Counted from the first letter of the stretch, positions 44,873-54,109 are shown. The stretch: 64,000 bases of DNA from Exobacillus caeni (GCF_005747095.1 NZ_SWLG01000004.1:62001-126000); one strand, 5' to 3'. Numbers and translations are program-made. Notes: generated by a model from the sequence alone, not told the origin.

Positions 44873-45638
44873 AGAATTCATCAAAACGTGGGTCGAAGGA
44901 AAAGTTGGCGTCATTCAGCTTGATCGCCCAAAAGTACTGAACGCGATAAATACAAGCATGGTTCGCGAAATCGTTGAAACAGCAGAAAGCTTTGATCGTG
45001 AGGATGATGTGATGGTCATCGTGATCCGAGGTGATGAGCGGACGTTCGCTGCCGGAGCCGATATCGATGAAATGGCGGAAGTGGACGCGGTCACGATGGA
45101 GCTTCGTAACCAGTTCACAGACTGGGATCGTCTTGCAATCGTTAAAAAGCCAATGATCGCAGCGGTAACAGGTTACGCTTTTGGCGGAGGGTTTGAGCTT
45201 GTCTTATGCTGTGATATGGTTTTTGCAAGTGAAAATGCACAGGTCGGCTTCCCGGAAGTAAAGCTCGGTGTTATGCCAGGGGCCGGTGGAACCCAGAGGT
45301 TGACAAAGCTTGTCGGAAAAACGAAGGCATTGGAATGGCTCTGGTTTGGAGATGCGAAGCCGGCGTCAGAAGCATATGATCTGGGGGTCATCAACCGGTT
45401 GTTTGCACCGGAAGTTTTATTTGAAGAAACGATGAAGGTTGCCCACAGATTGAGTGAGCAGGCTCCGATTTCGGTTCGCCTTATCAAAGAATCCGTAAAC
45501 AAAGCTGTCGATTACAGCGTGTATGAAGGTATGCAGTACGAAAGGAAAAACTTTTACATGCTGTTTGCAACAGAGGATCAAAAAGAAGGTATGGCAGCAT
45601 TTAAAGAAAAAAGAAAGCCTCATTTTAAAGGGAAATAG
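44850..45638 (+). CDS. Enoyl-CoA hydratase (PaaF-like crotonase)
   Basis: The 262-residue crotonase has the oxyanion-hole segment RTFAAGADIDEMAE and both catalytic glutamates, in GGGFELVLCC and FPEVKLGVMPGAGGTQRL, as in true hydratases. In the pathway PaaF hydrates 2,3-dehydroadipyl-CoA to 3-hydroxyadipyl-CoA, and this gene is a good candidate. The first eight residues lie inside the EthD gene; a GGAGAAG site precedes the ATG. Confidence 0.85.
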   Translation: MKKQMQNKEFIKTWVEGKVGVIQLDRPKVLNAINTSMVREIVETAESFDREDDVMVIVIRGDERTFAAGADIDEMAEVDAVTMELRNQFTDWDRLAIVKKPMIAAVTGYAFGGGFELVLCCDMVFASENAQVGFPEVKLGVMPGAGGTQRLTKLVGKTKALEWLWFGDAKPASEAYDLGVINRLFAPEVLFEETMKVAHRLSEQAPISVRLIKESVNKAVDYSVYEGMQYERKNFYMLFATEDQKEGMAAFKEKRKPHFKGK

Positions 45639-45646
45639 GGGGCAGG

Positions 45647-46423
45647 ATGATGTACGAAACAATAACGTATGAAGTGAAAAATAACGTTGCATGGCTGACG
45701 TTAAATCGGCCGGAAAAGCTTAATGCTTTTACAGAACAATTAAATAAAGAGATAACAGATGCGGCAAAGCAAGCAGAACGTGACGAAAACGTACGTTGTG
45801 TCCTCATTACAGGTGCGGGAAGAGCGTTTTGCTCAGGGGAAGATCTAGCAGGGGTCAATGAGCAGATGGACCATGCCGAAGTGCTTCGTAAACGCTACAA
45901 CCCGATGGTAAAGAAGCTTGCCTCGATTGAAAAACCGGTCGTAGCAGCAGTGAACGGGGTAGCAGCCGGAGCCGGAATGAGCCTGGCGCTCGCATGTGAT
46001 TTCAGATTGGCGAAAGAGAATGCTAGTTTTGTTGAGGCATTCATACATGTCGGCCTTGTGCCGGACTCAGGAAATCTTTATTACTTGCCAAGGATAGTGG
46101 GCCATGCAAAGGCACTCGAGCTTGCTGTTTTAGGAGAAAAGATTAAAGCTCCACAGGCAAAAGAACTGGGGCTTGTGACAGAAGTGTACACAGAAGAGGA
46201 ATGGGATGAAAAAGTGGCTGCTTTTGCAGAAAGGCTTGCATCCATGCCGACCAAGGCAATAGGCTTGATCAAGCGCTACCTTCAAAAAAGCTGGGATAGC
46301 GATCTGGATGAAGTGCTTGAAATGGAAGCAGGAGCCCAGAAGACAGCGGGACTGACAGCAGACCACCACGAAGGAATCCAGGCTTTTCTTGAAAAGAGAA
46401 GGCCTGTATTCCAGGGAAAATAA
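45647..46423 (+). CDS. paaG: PaaG, ring-1,2-epoxyphenylacetyl-CoA isomerase (crotonase)
   Basis: PaaG isomerises the epoxide to oxepin-CoA and later shifts a double bond. The 258-residue protein has the crotonase fold with RAFCSGEDL, but lacks the first hydratase Glu (GAGMSLALACD) and instead has the Asp of PaaG-type enzymes in HVGLVPDSGNLYYLPR (about residue 138). The start may be either ATG 45647 or ATG 45650; the site AGGGGG favours the second slightly. Confidence 0.88.
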   Translation: MMYETITYEVKNNVAWLTLNRPEKLNAFTEQLNKEITDAAKQAERDENVRCVLITGAGRAFCSGEDLAGVNEQMDHAEVLRKRYNPMVKKLASIEKPVVAAVNGVAAGAGMSLALACDFRLAKENASFVEAFIHVGLVPDSGNLYYLPRIVGHAKALELAVLGEKIKAPQAKELGLVTEVYTEEEWDEKVAAFAERLASMPTKAIGLIKRYLQKSWDSDLDEVLEMEAGAQKTAGLTADHHEGIQAFLEKRRPVFQGK

Positions 46424-46453
46424 TAGATTTAAACTTTGAAAGGATGATCATAC

Positions 46454-47971
46454 ATGGGTACAGCTCAAGTGAAAGAATCGACAAACCAGGAAATGAAACG
46501 TGACCGCTACAGTATGATAATTAATGGAGAGCAGGTTGAGAGCGCTTCAGGGGAAACGTTTACTACATACAACCCTGCCACAGGTGAAGCGATCGCTGAA
46601 GTTGCAAAAGGTGGAAAAGAAGACGTAGACCGAGCTGTGGAAGCAGCAAGAAATGCTTTTGATAACGGAAAATGGAAGCGCTATCCTGTAGGGAAGCGTT
46701 CCAGAGTATTGAATAAAATCGCTTCGATCATGCGTTCACGTTTCAAGGAACTCGTGGAGCTTGAGGTAATGAACAGTGGAAAGACGATTGCGGCTGCACA
46801 GGGACAGGTGATGCAGGCGATCGAAGACTTTGAATTTTATGCAGGTGCGATTGTAGGGCATAGAGGGTATGTGAACAATGTACCTGGTCCGTTTACGAAC
46901 ACTGAGATGAAAGAACCACTCGGCGTTTGTGCACAGATCATTCCATGGAACTACCCGATGATGATGGCCGCCTGGAAAGTAGCGCCGGCGATTGCTGCTG
47001 GCTGTTCGATCGTGTTAAAGCCTGCGAGCCTGACACCATTAACAGCGATTATTCTTACAGAAATATGCCATGAAGCAGGAGTGCCGGCTGGTGTAGTAAA
47101 CGTTGTGACCGGTCCTGGTTCTACGATCGGATCCTACCTTGTTGAGCATGAAGGGGTAGATAAAGTAGCATTCACTGGTGAAACACAAACAGGTAAAGAT
47201 ATTATGGCGAAAGCCTCTGAAACATTAAAAAGAGTAACGCTTGAACTTGGCGGAAAATCGCCTAACCTTGTTTTCCCTGACTGCGATCTTGATGGTGCGG
47301 TTGATGGTTCATTGTTCGGTATCTTCTATAACACAGGCCAATCCTGTGAAGCGCGCTCAAGATTGTACGTGCATGAAGATATTTACGATGCATTTATGGA
47401 AAAGTTTGTTGAAAAGGCGAAAAAGCTTCAGCTTGGTGATCCGATGAGCGACCAAACTCATATGGGTGCTGTTATCAGCCAGGGGCAGCTTGATACGATA
47501 GACGGTTATGTCCAATCTGCACGTGAAGATGGGGCAAACGTTGTTACCGGCGGCGAATCAGTAAAAGTCGAAGGCTTTGAAAACGGCTACTGGTATGCAC
47601 CAACGATCATTACAGATGTAACAAGTGACATGAAAGTAGTGCGTGAAGAGATCTTCGGGCCTGTTGTTGTGGTGATGAAGTTTTCTGATGAAAAAGAAGT
47701 TATCAAATTGGCTAATGACAGTGTTTATGGACTCGCAGCAGCAATCTGGACGAAGGATTATGCGCGTGCCAATAAAGTAGCAGCTCAGTTGCAGGCAGGT
47801 ACGATCATGGTTAACTCTCCTTTCTCTGCATTCCCTGGAACTCCGTTTGGAGGATATAAACAATCCGGTTTTGGAAGAGAGTTAAGTATCGAAACGCTCG
47901 ATCTCTATACAGAAACAAAGAGTGTATTGTCTTACATCGGAAGCAAACCGCTAAATCCGTTCGGCCTGTAA
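46454..47971 (+). CDS. Aldehyde dehydrogenase of the paa operon
   Basis: A 505-residue NAD(P)-dependent aldehyde dehydrogenase with Glu near 264 (LELGGKSPN) and the catalytic Cys near 298 (GQSCEARSR), in the betaine/phenylacetaldehyde-dehydrogenase group. E. coli uses the fused PaaZ (hydratase plus aldehyde dehydrogenase) to oxidise the ring-opened semialdehyde. This unfused enzyme is the natural candidate for that oxidation here. Phenylacetaldehyde oxidation is the alternative. No MaoC-type hydratase domain is attached. Confidence 0.85.
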   Translation: MGTAQVKESTNQEMKRDRYSMIINGEQVESASGETFTTYNPATGEAIAEVAKGGKEDVDRAVEAARNAFDNGKWKRYPVGKRSRVLNKIASIMRSRFKELVELEVMNSGKTIAAAQGQVMQAIEDFEFYAGAIVGHRGYVNNVPGPFTNTEMKEPLGVCAQIIPWNYPMMMAAWKVAPAIAAGCSIVLKPASLTPLTAIILTEICHEAGVPAGVVNVVTGPGSTIGSYLVEHEGVDKVAFTGETQTGKDIMAKASETLKRVTLELGGKSPNLVFPDCDLDGAVDGSLFGIFYNTGQSCEARSRLYVHEDIYDAFMEKFVEKAKKLQLGDPMSDQTHMGAVISQGQLDTIDGYVQSAREDGANVVTGGESVKVEGFENGYWYAPTIITDVTSDMKVVREEIFGPVVVVMKFSDEKEVIKLANDSVYGLAAAIWTKDYARANKVAAQLQAGTIMVNSPFSAFPGTPFGGYKQSGFGRELSIETLDLYTETKSVLSYIGSKPLNPFGL

Positions 47972-47993
47972 AAGTAACATTCTATCTTTATAC

Positions 47994-48022
47994 GCGAGTA
48001 CTTCACCAGCTGAAGTGCTCGC
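47994..48022 (+). other. Strong hairpin between aldehyde dehydrogenase gene and paaH
   Basis: GCGAGTACTTCA (47994-48005) pairs with TGAAGTGCTCGC (48011-48022) over a five-base loop, without a T run. It may be an RNA processing or stabilising element inside the operon. Confidence 0.6.
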
Positions 48023-48087
48023 ATTCTGTTATTTCCTGACTGAGCATACGCTCGGATGAAGAAACTCTTAATACGGAGGGATCCATA

Positions 48088-48957
48088 ATGGTACATAACA
48101 TGGTTGTTGTCGGCTCTGGAGTGATGGGACGCGGGATCGCCTATGTCGGTGCACTTGGCGGTATGGAAGTAAAGCTAGTCGATATTAATCGAAATGCCCT
48201 TGAAAGTGCAAGGGACGAACTTGAGAAAATCTTTCAAAAAGGGATTGAAAAAGGAAAGATTACAAACGAACAGCGGAGTGCAGCTTCTTCGAGATTGAGT
48301 TATGAAAGTAACCTTGAGGAAGCCGTGAAGGATGCGGAGCTTGTTATCGAAGCAGTACCGGAGAAGATTGAAATTAAGCAAAAAATATTTGAAACCCTTG
48401 ATGAGAATGCTCCTGAGCACTGTTATTTTGCAACAAACACTTCAACGATGAGTCCGACAGAAATTGCTTCTTTTACAAAAAGGCCGGAGAAAGTTATTGC
48501 GATGCACTTCTTTAACCCTGTCCATCGTATGCCGCTGATCGAAATCATCCGGGGGATCGAAACGGCTGATGAGACGGTGGAAGTGGCAAAACTTGTTGCT
48601 GGAAAAATGGGGAAAGAAACGGTTACAGTAAACGAATTTCCCGGCTTTGTGACAAGCCGGATCAGTGCGCTTGTCGGCAATGAAGCATTTTATATGCTCC
48701 AGGAGGGCGTTGGAACAGCTGAAGAAATCGATAAAGCGATCAAGCTTGGATTGAATTATCCGATGGGACCGTTTGAACTTGGCGATCTTGTCGGATTGGA
48801 TACTAGATTAAATAATCTAACCTATTTATACGAAACACTTGGAGAGAAATATCGCCCATGTCCGCTTCTTGTGAAATATGTTAAGGCTGGAAGGCTTGGA
48901 CGGAAAACAGGCAAAGGTGTTTATGAGTATCCGAGGAAGCAGGAGGTGTCAAAATGA
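48088..48957 (+). CDS. paaH: 3-hydroxyacyl-CoA dehydrogenase PaaH
   Basis: PaaH oxidises 3-hydroxyadipyl-CoA to 3-oxoadipyl-CoA with NAD. The 289-residue protein starts with the Rossmann loop VVGSGVMGRGIA, has the catalytic His in AMHFFNPVHRMPLIE (about residue 140) and the family end RLGRKTGKGVYEY. GGAGGG precedes the ATG. It overlaps the thiolase gene by four bases, so the last two pathway enzymes are translationally coupled. Confidence 0.9.
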   Translation: MVHNMVVVGSGVMGRGIAYVGALGGMEVKLVDINRNALESARDELEKIFQKGIEKGKITNEQRSAASSRLSYESNLEEAVKDAELVIEAVPEKIEIKQKIFETLDENAPEHCYFATNTSTMSPTEIASFTKRPEKVIAMHFFNPVHRMPLIEIIRGIETADETVEVAKLVAGKMGKETVTVNEFPGFVTSRISALVGNEAFYMLQEGVGTAEEIDKAIKLGLNYPMGPFELGDLVGLDTRLNNLTYLYETLGEKYRPCPLLVKYVKAGRLGRKTGKGVYEYPRKQEVSK

Positions 48958-50156
48958 AGGAAGTAGTCATCGTCGATGCGGTAAGAACTCCGATTGGAAG
49001 ATATAAAGGTGCTTTAAAGAATGTTCGACCGGATGACCTTGCAGCTGTCGTTATACGGGCATTGATGGAGCGCAACAGTGCTCTCTCAGGTCAGGATGTG
49101 GAAGAAGTGGTGATGGGTAACGCGAACGGTGCCGGAGAAGAGAACCGTAACGTCGCCCGTATGGCCGGCCTTCTTGCAGATCTTCCTGTCGAAACAGGTG
49201 GAACGACTATCAACCGTTTGTGCGGATCAGGGATGGATGCTGTCATCTATGCAGCAAGGGCAATCATGGCCGGTGAAGGTGATGTCTTTATCGCCGGCGG
49301 GACGGAAAGCATGACGCGTGCTCCGTTTGTGATGGCAAAACCTGAGCAAGAGTTTCCGCGAGGGAATATGGAAATGTTCGATACGACAATCGGCTGGCGT
49401 TTTACAAATCCGTTGATCGATGAAAAGTTTGGAACAGACAGCATGCCGCAAACGGCAGAAAATGTGGCAAAACGGTACAAAATTTCGAGGGGAGAGCAAG
49501 ATGAATTCGCAGTGAACAGCCAGGAAAAGGCTGCTTCTGCGATGGAATCTGGGCGTTTAAAAGATGAAATAGTGCCGGTGACATATTACGACAGAAAAGG
49601 CAATGAGATTGTGGTCGATACGGATGAACATCCTCGTCCAGGCACGTCGATGGAAAAACTCACGAAGCTACGGCCGCTCTTTACTGATGGAACAATAACA
49701 GCGGGGAATGCTTCAGGAATAAACGATGGTGCCTCTGCTTTATTATTGATGAGTGCTGATAAAGCGAAGGAACTTGGCTTCAAGCCTCTTGCCCGTTATG
49801 TCGCTTCAGGAACAGCCGGGCTTGAACCTGCCGTAATGGGGCTCGGTCCGATCTATGCTTCCCAGAAGGCATTAAAGAGAGCGAATCTAACGACGGACGA
49901 TATCGGACTGGTGGAATTAAACGAAGCATTTGCATCGCAATCCCTAGCCTGTATCAATGAACTTGGGCTAAACGAAGATATCGTAAACGTTAACGGCGGA
50001 GCAATCGCTTATGGCCATCCACTTGGAGCAAGTGGAGCAAGAATCCTGACAACCCTGATCCATGAAATGTCAAAAAGAGGCACAAAATATGGCCTCGCGA
50101 CAATGTGTATCGGAGTCGGACAAGGAATTGCGACAATAATCGAGAATATGGAATAA
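48954..50156 (+). CDS. paaJ: 3-oxoadipyl-CoA thiolase (PaaJ-type)
   Basis: This enzyme cleaves 3-oxoadipyl-CoA to succinyl-CoA and acetyl-CoA. The 400-residue thiolase has nucleophile Cys90 (LCGSGMDA), His355 (GHPLGASG) and Cys385 (MCIGVGQG). The RAPFVMAKP and [14 protein letters not shown] segments are of the PcaF/PaaJ type rather than of acetoacetyl-CoA thiolases. Assignment to PaaJ is by that resemblance and by context. Confidence 0.88.
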   Translation: MKEVVIVDAVRTPIGRYKGALKNVRPDDLAAVVIRALMERNSALSGQDVEEVVMGNANGAGEENRNVARMAGLLADLPVETGGTTINRLCGSGMDAVIYAARAIMAGEGDVFIAGGTESMTRAPFVMAKPEQEFPRGNMEMFDTTIGWRFTNPLIDEKFGTDSMPQTAENVAKRYKISRGEQDEFAVNSQEKAASAMESGRLKDEIVPVTYYDRKGNEIVVDTDEHPRPGTSMEKLTKLRPLFTDGTITAGNASGINDGASALLLMSADKAKELGFKPLARYVASGTAGLEPAVMGLGPIYASQKALKRANLTTDDIGLVELNEAFASQSLACINELGLNEDIVNVNGGAIAYGHPLGASGARILTTLIHEMSKRGTKYGLATMCIGVGQGIATIIENME

Positions 50157-50170
50157 GAGAGAATGCTGGC

Positions 50171-50331
50171 AAAAAGTTTTTATTAAGAGAACGAAGCAAC
50201 ACATCTTTACTCTATCAAAAAGAGTGAATAAATCTTTTTGATAGAGCGCAAGCGACCGGCTTATAAAGGTAGCTTTGACCTGCTCGTATGTATAATGCTA
50301 CCTTCCTATAAGAGTCACCAGAAGAGAAAAA
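50171..50331 (+). repeat. Structured interspersed repeat, copy B
   Basis: Same plan as copies A and C but more diverged. First hairpin CTCTATCAAAAAG / CTTTTTGATAGAG (13 exact pairs); then the linker AGCGCAAGCGACC; second hairpin AAGGTAGC / GCTACCTT, with TGCTCGTATGTAT in its loop. It lies between the thiolase gene and the last enoyl-CoA hydratase gene. Confidence 0.6.
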
Positions 50332-50384
50332 GTCTTATAACATATCAGCCAGCATAACCATTATACTCAGGAGGGAATCCCGTT

Positions 50385-51161
50385 ATGGCAGTCATCGAAT
50401 ATGAAGTTAAAAACCACATAGGCTACGTCACACTCAATAGACCAGATGTCCTAAACTGCTTCAACTATGAAACATTGAAAACAATGGAAGGCATCATTGA
50501 AGAAATCCATACCGATAAAAATGTCCGTGTCGTCATCTTCACAGGTGCCGGCGACAAAGCGTTCAGTGCAGGAGCAGACCTGAAAGAAAGAAAAACATTG
50601 TCTGAACAGGAAGTGCGCCGGAATGTGAAGAAAATCAGAGAAGTTTTCTCTGCAATAGAAGCCCTTCCTCAACCAACGATCGCTGCATTAAACGGCTATG
50701 CGTTTGGAGGAGGATTTGAACTTGCGCTGGCATGCGATTTTCGCTTTGCAGTAGAAGGGACAAAGATGGGCTTGACCGAAACGAGTCTTGCTATTATACC
50801 TGGAGCTGGCGGAACACAGCGTCTGCCGCGGATCATCGGCACTGCCAAAGCGCTCGAGCTTATATTAACGGCTAAAAAGCTTACATCGGAAGAGGCGTAT
50901 GAGGTAGGAATTTTAAATCGGGTAGTGGAAAAAGATTCACTGATGGACGCATGTGAGGATTTTGCTTCCCAGATCACGAAAAATGGCCCTATCGCTGTTC
51001 AACAGGCGAAGTTTGCTGTTCGTGAAGGGATGAACGTAGACCTTCAAACTGGAATGGCGATCGAATCGAAAGCATATGAAGTAACAATCCCAACAAAAGA
51101 CCGTATTGAAGCGTTAGAAGCGTTTAGCGAAAAAAGGAAGCCTGTTTTTAAAGGAGAATGA
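50385..51161 (+). CDS. Enoyl-CoA hydratase/isomerase family protein
   Basis: The third crotonase of the operon, 258 residues, with AFSAGADLKERK, the first Glu in GGGFELALACD and the second in GLTETSLAIIPGAGGTQRLPR. The second block resembles the AUH (methylglutaconyl-CoA hydratase) branch. It may be a second hydratase of the pathway, or it may supply the ring-opening oxepin-CoA hydrolase step for which no MaoC-type protein is present; this last idea is inference. AGGAGGG precedes the ATG. Confidence 0.82.
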   Translation: MAVIEYEVKNHIGYVTLNRPDVLNCFNYETLKTMEGIIEEIHTDKNVRVVIFTGAGDKAFSAGADLKERKTLSEQEVRRNVKKIREVFSAIEALPQPTIAALNGYAFGGGFELALACDFRFAVEGTKMGLTETSLAIIPGAGGTQRLPRIIGTAKALELILTAKKLTSEEAYEVGILNRVVEKDSLMDACEDFASQITKNGPIAVQQAKFAVREGMNVDLQTGMAIESKAYEVTIPTKDRIEALEAFSEKRKPVFKGE

Positions 51162-51282
51162 TCACAATCCCTTGCACACCATCTCTGGGTCTGGTAGCAT
51201 TACAGAAAATACTGCTTCCGTTTTAAAAGCGGCTGGTAAGAAGAACGAGATGTTTTAACAGATCGATGAAGGTGGTACTGGA

Positions 51283-52179
51283 ATGAAGAATGGTTTAAAT
51301 ACTAGATCGATGATTTTCACCCTTTACGGGGATTATATAAGTCACTATGGAAACGAAATTTGGATTGGCAGCTTGATTCGGTTATTGAAGGAATTTGGGC
51401 ATAATGAGCAATCGGTCCGTGCCGCTATCTCCAGGATGAACAAGCAAGGCTGGGTGAAGGCCCGCCGAAAAGGAAACAAGAGCTTCTATTATTTAACGGA
51501 TCGAGGAATACGAAGAATCGAAGAAGCGGCGAATAGGATTTTTAAGCTTCAGCAGGATGACTGGGATGGACAATGGAGAATGTTAATGTATACGATTCCC
51601 GAAGAGAAACGGAACATCCGGGATGAATTGCGTAAAGAACTGGTATGGAGCGGCTTTGGCAGTTTGTCGACAAGTACGTGGATCTCGCCTAATAAGCTTG
51701 AGGACCAGGTTAAGTCTATGATCGATAAATATGAGATCGAGCCTTATATTCACTTTTTTGTTGCAAAGTACGAAGGCCCGAACACAAACCAGCAATTGGT
51801 TTCCGAGTGCTGGGACCTTGAAGAAATAAACAGCAGGTATGAAGAGTTCATCAGTGAATACAGCCAAAAGTACATTATTGACAGAAACAAGATTGAAAAG
51901 GGCGAGATGTCAGACGGGGACTGCTTTGTAGAGAGGACAAAGCTTATCCATGAATATCGGAAGTTTTTGTTTGTCGATCCAGGTTTGCCTGAACAGCTTC
52001 TTCCTGATAAATGGCTTGGAGATCATGCTGCTTCTTTATTCAGCGACTATTATAAATCTCTCGCACAACCTGCTTCTCGCTTTTTCGAAGAAGTGTTCCA
52101 GGAAGGAAACGAATTAAAGAAACGGGATGTCAGTTATGACGCGCTGCACCATCCGTTGATCATTGAACAGAAAAGTTAA
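51283..52179 (+). CDS. paaX: PaaX family transcriptional repressor
   Basis: PaaX represses paa genes until phenylacetyl-CoA binds. The 298-residue protein has an N-terminal winged helix (about residues 10-85, with SVRAAISRMNKQGWVKARR), a middle domain starting WDGQWRMLMYTIPEEKR and the C-terminal PaaX domain ending DPGLPEQLLPDKWLG. GAAGGTGG precedes the ATG. It is the last gene on the plus strand before paaY and is the obvious candidate to bind the motif shared by three operons in this window. Confidence 0.9.
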   Translation: MKNGLNTRSMIFTLYGDYISHYGNEIWIGSLIRLLKEFGHNEQSVRAAISRMNKQGWVKARRKGNKSFYYLTDRGIRRIEEAANRIFKLQQDDWDGQWRMLMYTIPEEKRNIRDELRKELVWSGFGSLSTSTWISPNKLEDQVKSMIDKYEIEPYIHFFVAKYEGPNTNQQLVSECWDLEEINSRYEEFISEYSQKYIIDRNKIEKGEMSDGDCFVERTKLIHEYRKFLFVDPGLPEQLLPDKWLGDHAASLFSDYYKSLAQPASRFFEEVFQEGNELKKRDVSYDALHHPLIIEQKS

Positions 52180-52185
52180 CAGAAA

Positions 52186-52213
52186 GAAAGGCACCCTGAG
52201 GGGGTGCTTTTCT
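52186..52213. terminator. Bidirectional terminator between paaX and paaY
   Basis: AAAGGCACCC / GGGTGCTTTT stem with a short loop between convergent genes. Confidence 0.85.
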
Positions 52214-52737
52214 CATTCTTGCATACCTTTAAACTGTTCTTTGAATTCCTGCCCTTTTTTTTGGTAGGTTTCGATTGTCAGTTGAATCAATTCAAAATCT
52301 TTTTCATTTAAGTCACGGACCACTTTTCCGGGAGAACCCATGACCATTGTTTTGGGCGGTATTTTTTTGCCTGGAGGTACAAGCGTATTGGCCGCAACAA
52401 AAGCTCCCTCACCAATTTCAGCACCATCCAAAATGATGGCACCCATGCCGATCAGTGCACCCTTTCTGATTGTGCAGCCATGAAGGATGACGTTATGCCC
52501 AATCGAAACTTCATCTTCAAGAACAAGCGGAGAGCCTTCATATAAGTGGCAGGTGCAATTATCCTGCACATTGGTTCTGTCCCCGATGGTAATAGGCGCC
52601 TCGTCTCCGCGAATAACGGTATTGAACCAGATACTTGACTCCTTGCCGATCGAAACATCACCGATTATTCTGGCTCCCGGAGCAATGAAGGCACTGTCAT
52701 CAACTTTTGGATGCATCCCGTTATATGGATATAGCAA
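52213..52737 (-). CDS. paaY: PaaY-like gamma-carbonic-anhydrase-fold protein
   Basis: The 174-residue protein is a left-handed beta helix built of hexapeptide repeats, with three metal-binding histidines expected from NCTCHLYEG, IGHNVILHGC. E. coli PaaY is a thioesterase that clears a dead-end CoA ester formed when oxepin-CoA opens wrongly. Its place beside paaX supports that role; the general gamma-carbonic anhydrase group (YtoA) is the alternative. Start is TTG behind AGGGGGAT; a weaker ATG lies seven codons on. Confidence 0.78.
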   Translation of the reverse strand: MLYPYNGMHPKVDDSAFIAPGARIIGDVSIGKESSIWFNTVIRGDEAPITIGDRTNVQDNCTCHLYEGSPLVLEDEVSIGHNVILHGCTIRKGALIGMGAIILDGAEIGEGAFVAANTLVPPGKKIPPKTMVMGSPGKVVRDLNEKDFELIQLTIETYQKKGQEFKEQFKGMQE

Positions 52738-52828
52738 CGTTAAATCCCCCTATTAGTAGAAAATTTTAAAATGTTCTATTGTTCAATCTTTTTTTAAGCG
52801 TTATCATTAGTATAACATTTTATTTACG

Positions 52829-52847
52829 ACGTTAACAAAAAACGTAT
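52829..52847. promoter_or_regulatory. Related ACGTT/AACGT motif between paaY and the nitronate monooxygenase-like gene
   Basis: ACGTTAACAAAAAACGTAT resembles the three shared operator motifs, but its half-sites are two bases further apart. It lies between divergent paaY and the next gene. Confidence 0.45.
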
Positions 52848-52880
52848 AAGTATATTCGGCATCCAGAAAGGAGTAATAGG

Positions 52881-53855
52881 ATGAATAAGTTATGTCGTTT
52901 ACTGGATATATCTTTTCCAATTATTCAGGGAGGGATGGGAAACATCTCGAACGCTCCTCTTACTGCTGCTGTATCGGAAGCAGGTGGCCTGGGGACGATC
53001 GGGGCCGGCACGATGGCTCCAGCAGAAGTAGAGGAAATTCTAAAGGAAGCAAAAAGAAGAACTTCCCGTCCGATCGCTTTAAATATTCCGCTATCGGTTA
53101 CACCATACGTCAAGGAACTCGGTAAGCTGGTATTTAAGCATAATATTCCGGTTGTATCTTTGTCTGCAGGTAATCCGGCTCCATATATACCAAAGTTTAA
53201 AGAAAAAGGGGTTAAAGTGATCTGTGTTGTCGCTTCTGTAAAACATGCAATAAAGGCTGAGCAGGCTGGGGCTGACATGATCGTAGCTGAAGGATACGAG
53301 GCTGCGGGAATTAACTCCAACCTGGAGACGACAACTCTAACGCTTATTCCCCAGATTGTAAAAGCGGTATCTATTCCGGTTGCTGCTGCGGGAGGCGTCG
53401 GAAACGGAAACGGACTCGCTGCAGTACTCTCCCTCGGTGCACAGGGGGTACAGATGGGTACAAGGTTTATTGCTACAAAAGAGGCTCCTGTTCATCAGCT
53501 TTACAAGGAGCATATCTTAAACGCATCCGATACAGAAACACATATTGTAGGAAGAAGTGCAGGCAAAATTAGAAGACTATTAAAAACACCGTATTCCCAA
53601 AAACTTTTGGAGCTTGAAAAAAACGGTCTGTCTGCAGAAGAATTCCAAAACCTTACAAATGAGGAGAAACATAAGATAGGGGCTCTTGAAGGCAGGCTTG
53701 ATGAGGGGTTTATCAACGGAGGCCAAATTTCAGGGCTAATCGATTCGGCTCCAAGTGTAAAAGAAGTTATCGAAAAGATGATCGAAGAGGCAAAAGAAGC
53801 TGCAGACAATGCAAGCGAGCAACTAAAGCAATTCACGTCCACGCAAAATAAATGA
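52881..53855 (+). CDS. NAD(P)H-dependent flavin oxidoreductase (nitronate monooxygenase family)
   Basis: The 324-residue FMN-binding TIM-barrel protein starts PIIQGGMGNISNAPLTAAVSEAGG (core IIQGGMGNIS) and has AAAGGVGNGNGLAAVLSLGAQGVQMGTRF at the phosphate-binding end. FabK and nitronate monooxygenases have a catalytic His in a GGH motif. Here that place reads EGYEAAGINSN, without His, so nitronate oxidation is doubtful. It could be an oxidoreductase serving the aromatic pathway, an inference from location only. AAAGGAG precedes the ATG. Confidence 0.8.
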   Translation: MNKLCRLLDISFPIIQGGMGNISNAPLTAAVSEAGGLGTIGAGTMAPAEVEEILKEAKRRTSRPIALNIPLSVTPYVKELGKLVFKHNIPVVSLSAGNPAPYIPKFKEKGVKVICVVASVKHAIKAEQAGADMIVAEGYEAAGINSNLETTTLTLIPQIVKAVSIPVAAAGGVGNGNGLAAVLSLGAQGVQMGTRFIATKEAPVHQLYKEHILNASDTETHIVGRSAGKIRRLLKTPYSQKLLELEKNGLSAEEFQNLTNEEKHKIGALEGRLDEGFINGGQISGLIDSAPSVKEVIEKMIEEAKEAADNASEQLKQFTSTQNK

Positions 53856-53861
53856 TTACAT

Positions 53862-53890
53862 GGTGCCCTTAATAGGGGCATCTTTTTTGC
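53862..53890 (+). terminator. Terminator after the flavin oxidoreductase gene
   Basis: GGTGCCC / GGGGCATC stem followed by TTTTTT. The following stretch to 54070 has no gene; it contains AAACTTTTA/TAAAAGTTT arms at 53905-53943. Confidence 0.75.
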
Positions 53891-54074
53891 CGTATAGGCG
53901 AGTGAAACTTTTAGCAGAGGAGACTCGACGTCGTTAAAAGTTTAAGAATATACATAAGCGCACTTAAGTCTCCATCAATCAGCTCCCCAGAATCCTCCTT
54001 AAGGACAGCGATCGGCAGGTTTCTTAAAATAAAGCTGTAAAAAAAATAATCTTCAGAAAAATTACTAGAAACGC

Positions 54075-54103
54075 TTGACAAGTCCTTTATAGCGATTTAA
54101 GAT
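54075..54103 (+). promoter_or_regulatory. Sigma-A promoter of the T-box leader
   Basis: TTGACA (54075-54080), 17 bases, TAAGAT (54098-54103). Confidence 0.75.
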
Positions 54104-54109
54104 ATTATC

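Noticed and set aside
53905-53943. AAACTTTTA/TAAAAGTTT hairpin after the flavin oxidoreductase gene as a fourth copy of the structured repeat
   Set aside because: Only the GCGA-ACTTTTA word resembles copy A; the first hairpin, linker and loop words are missing.
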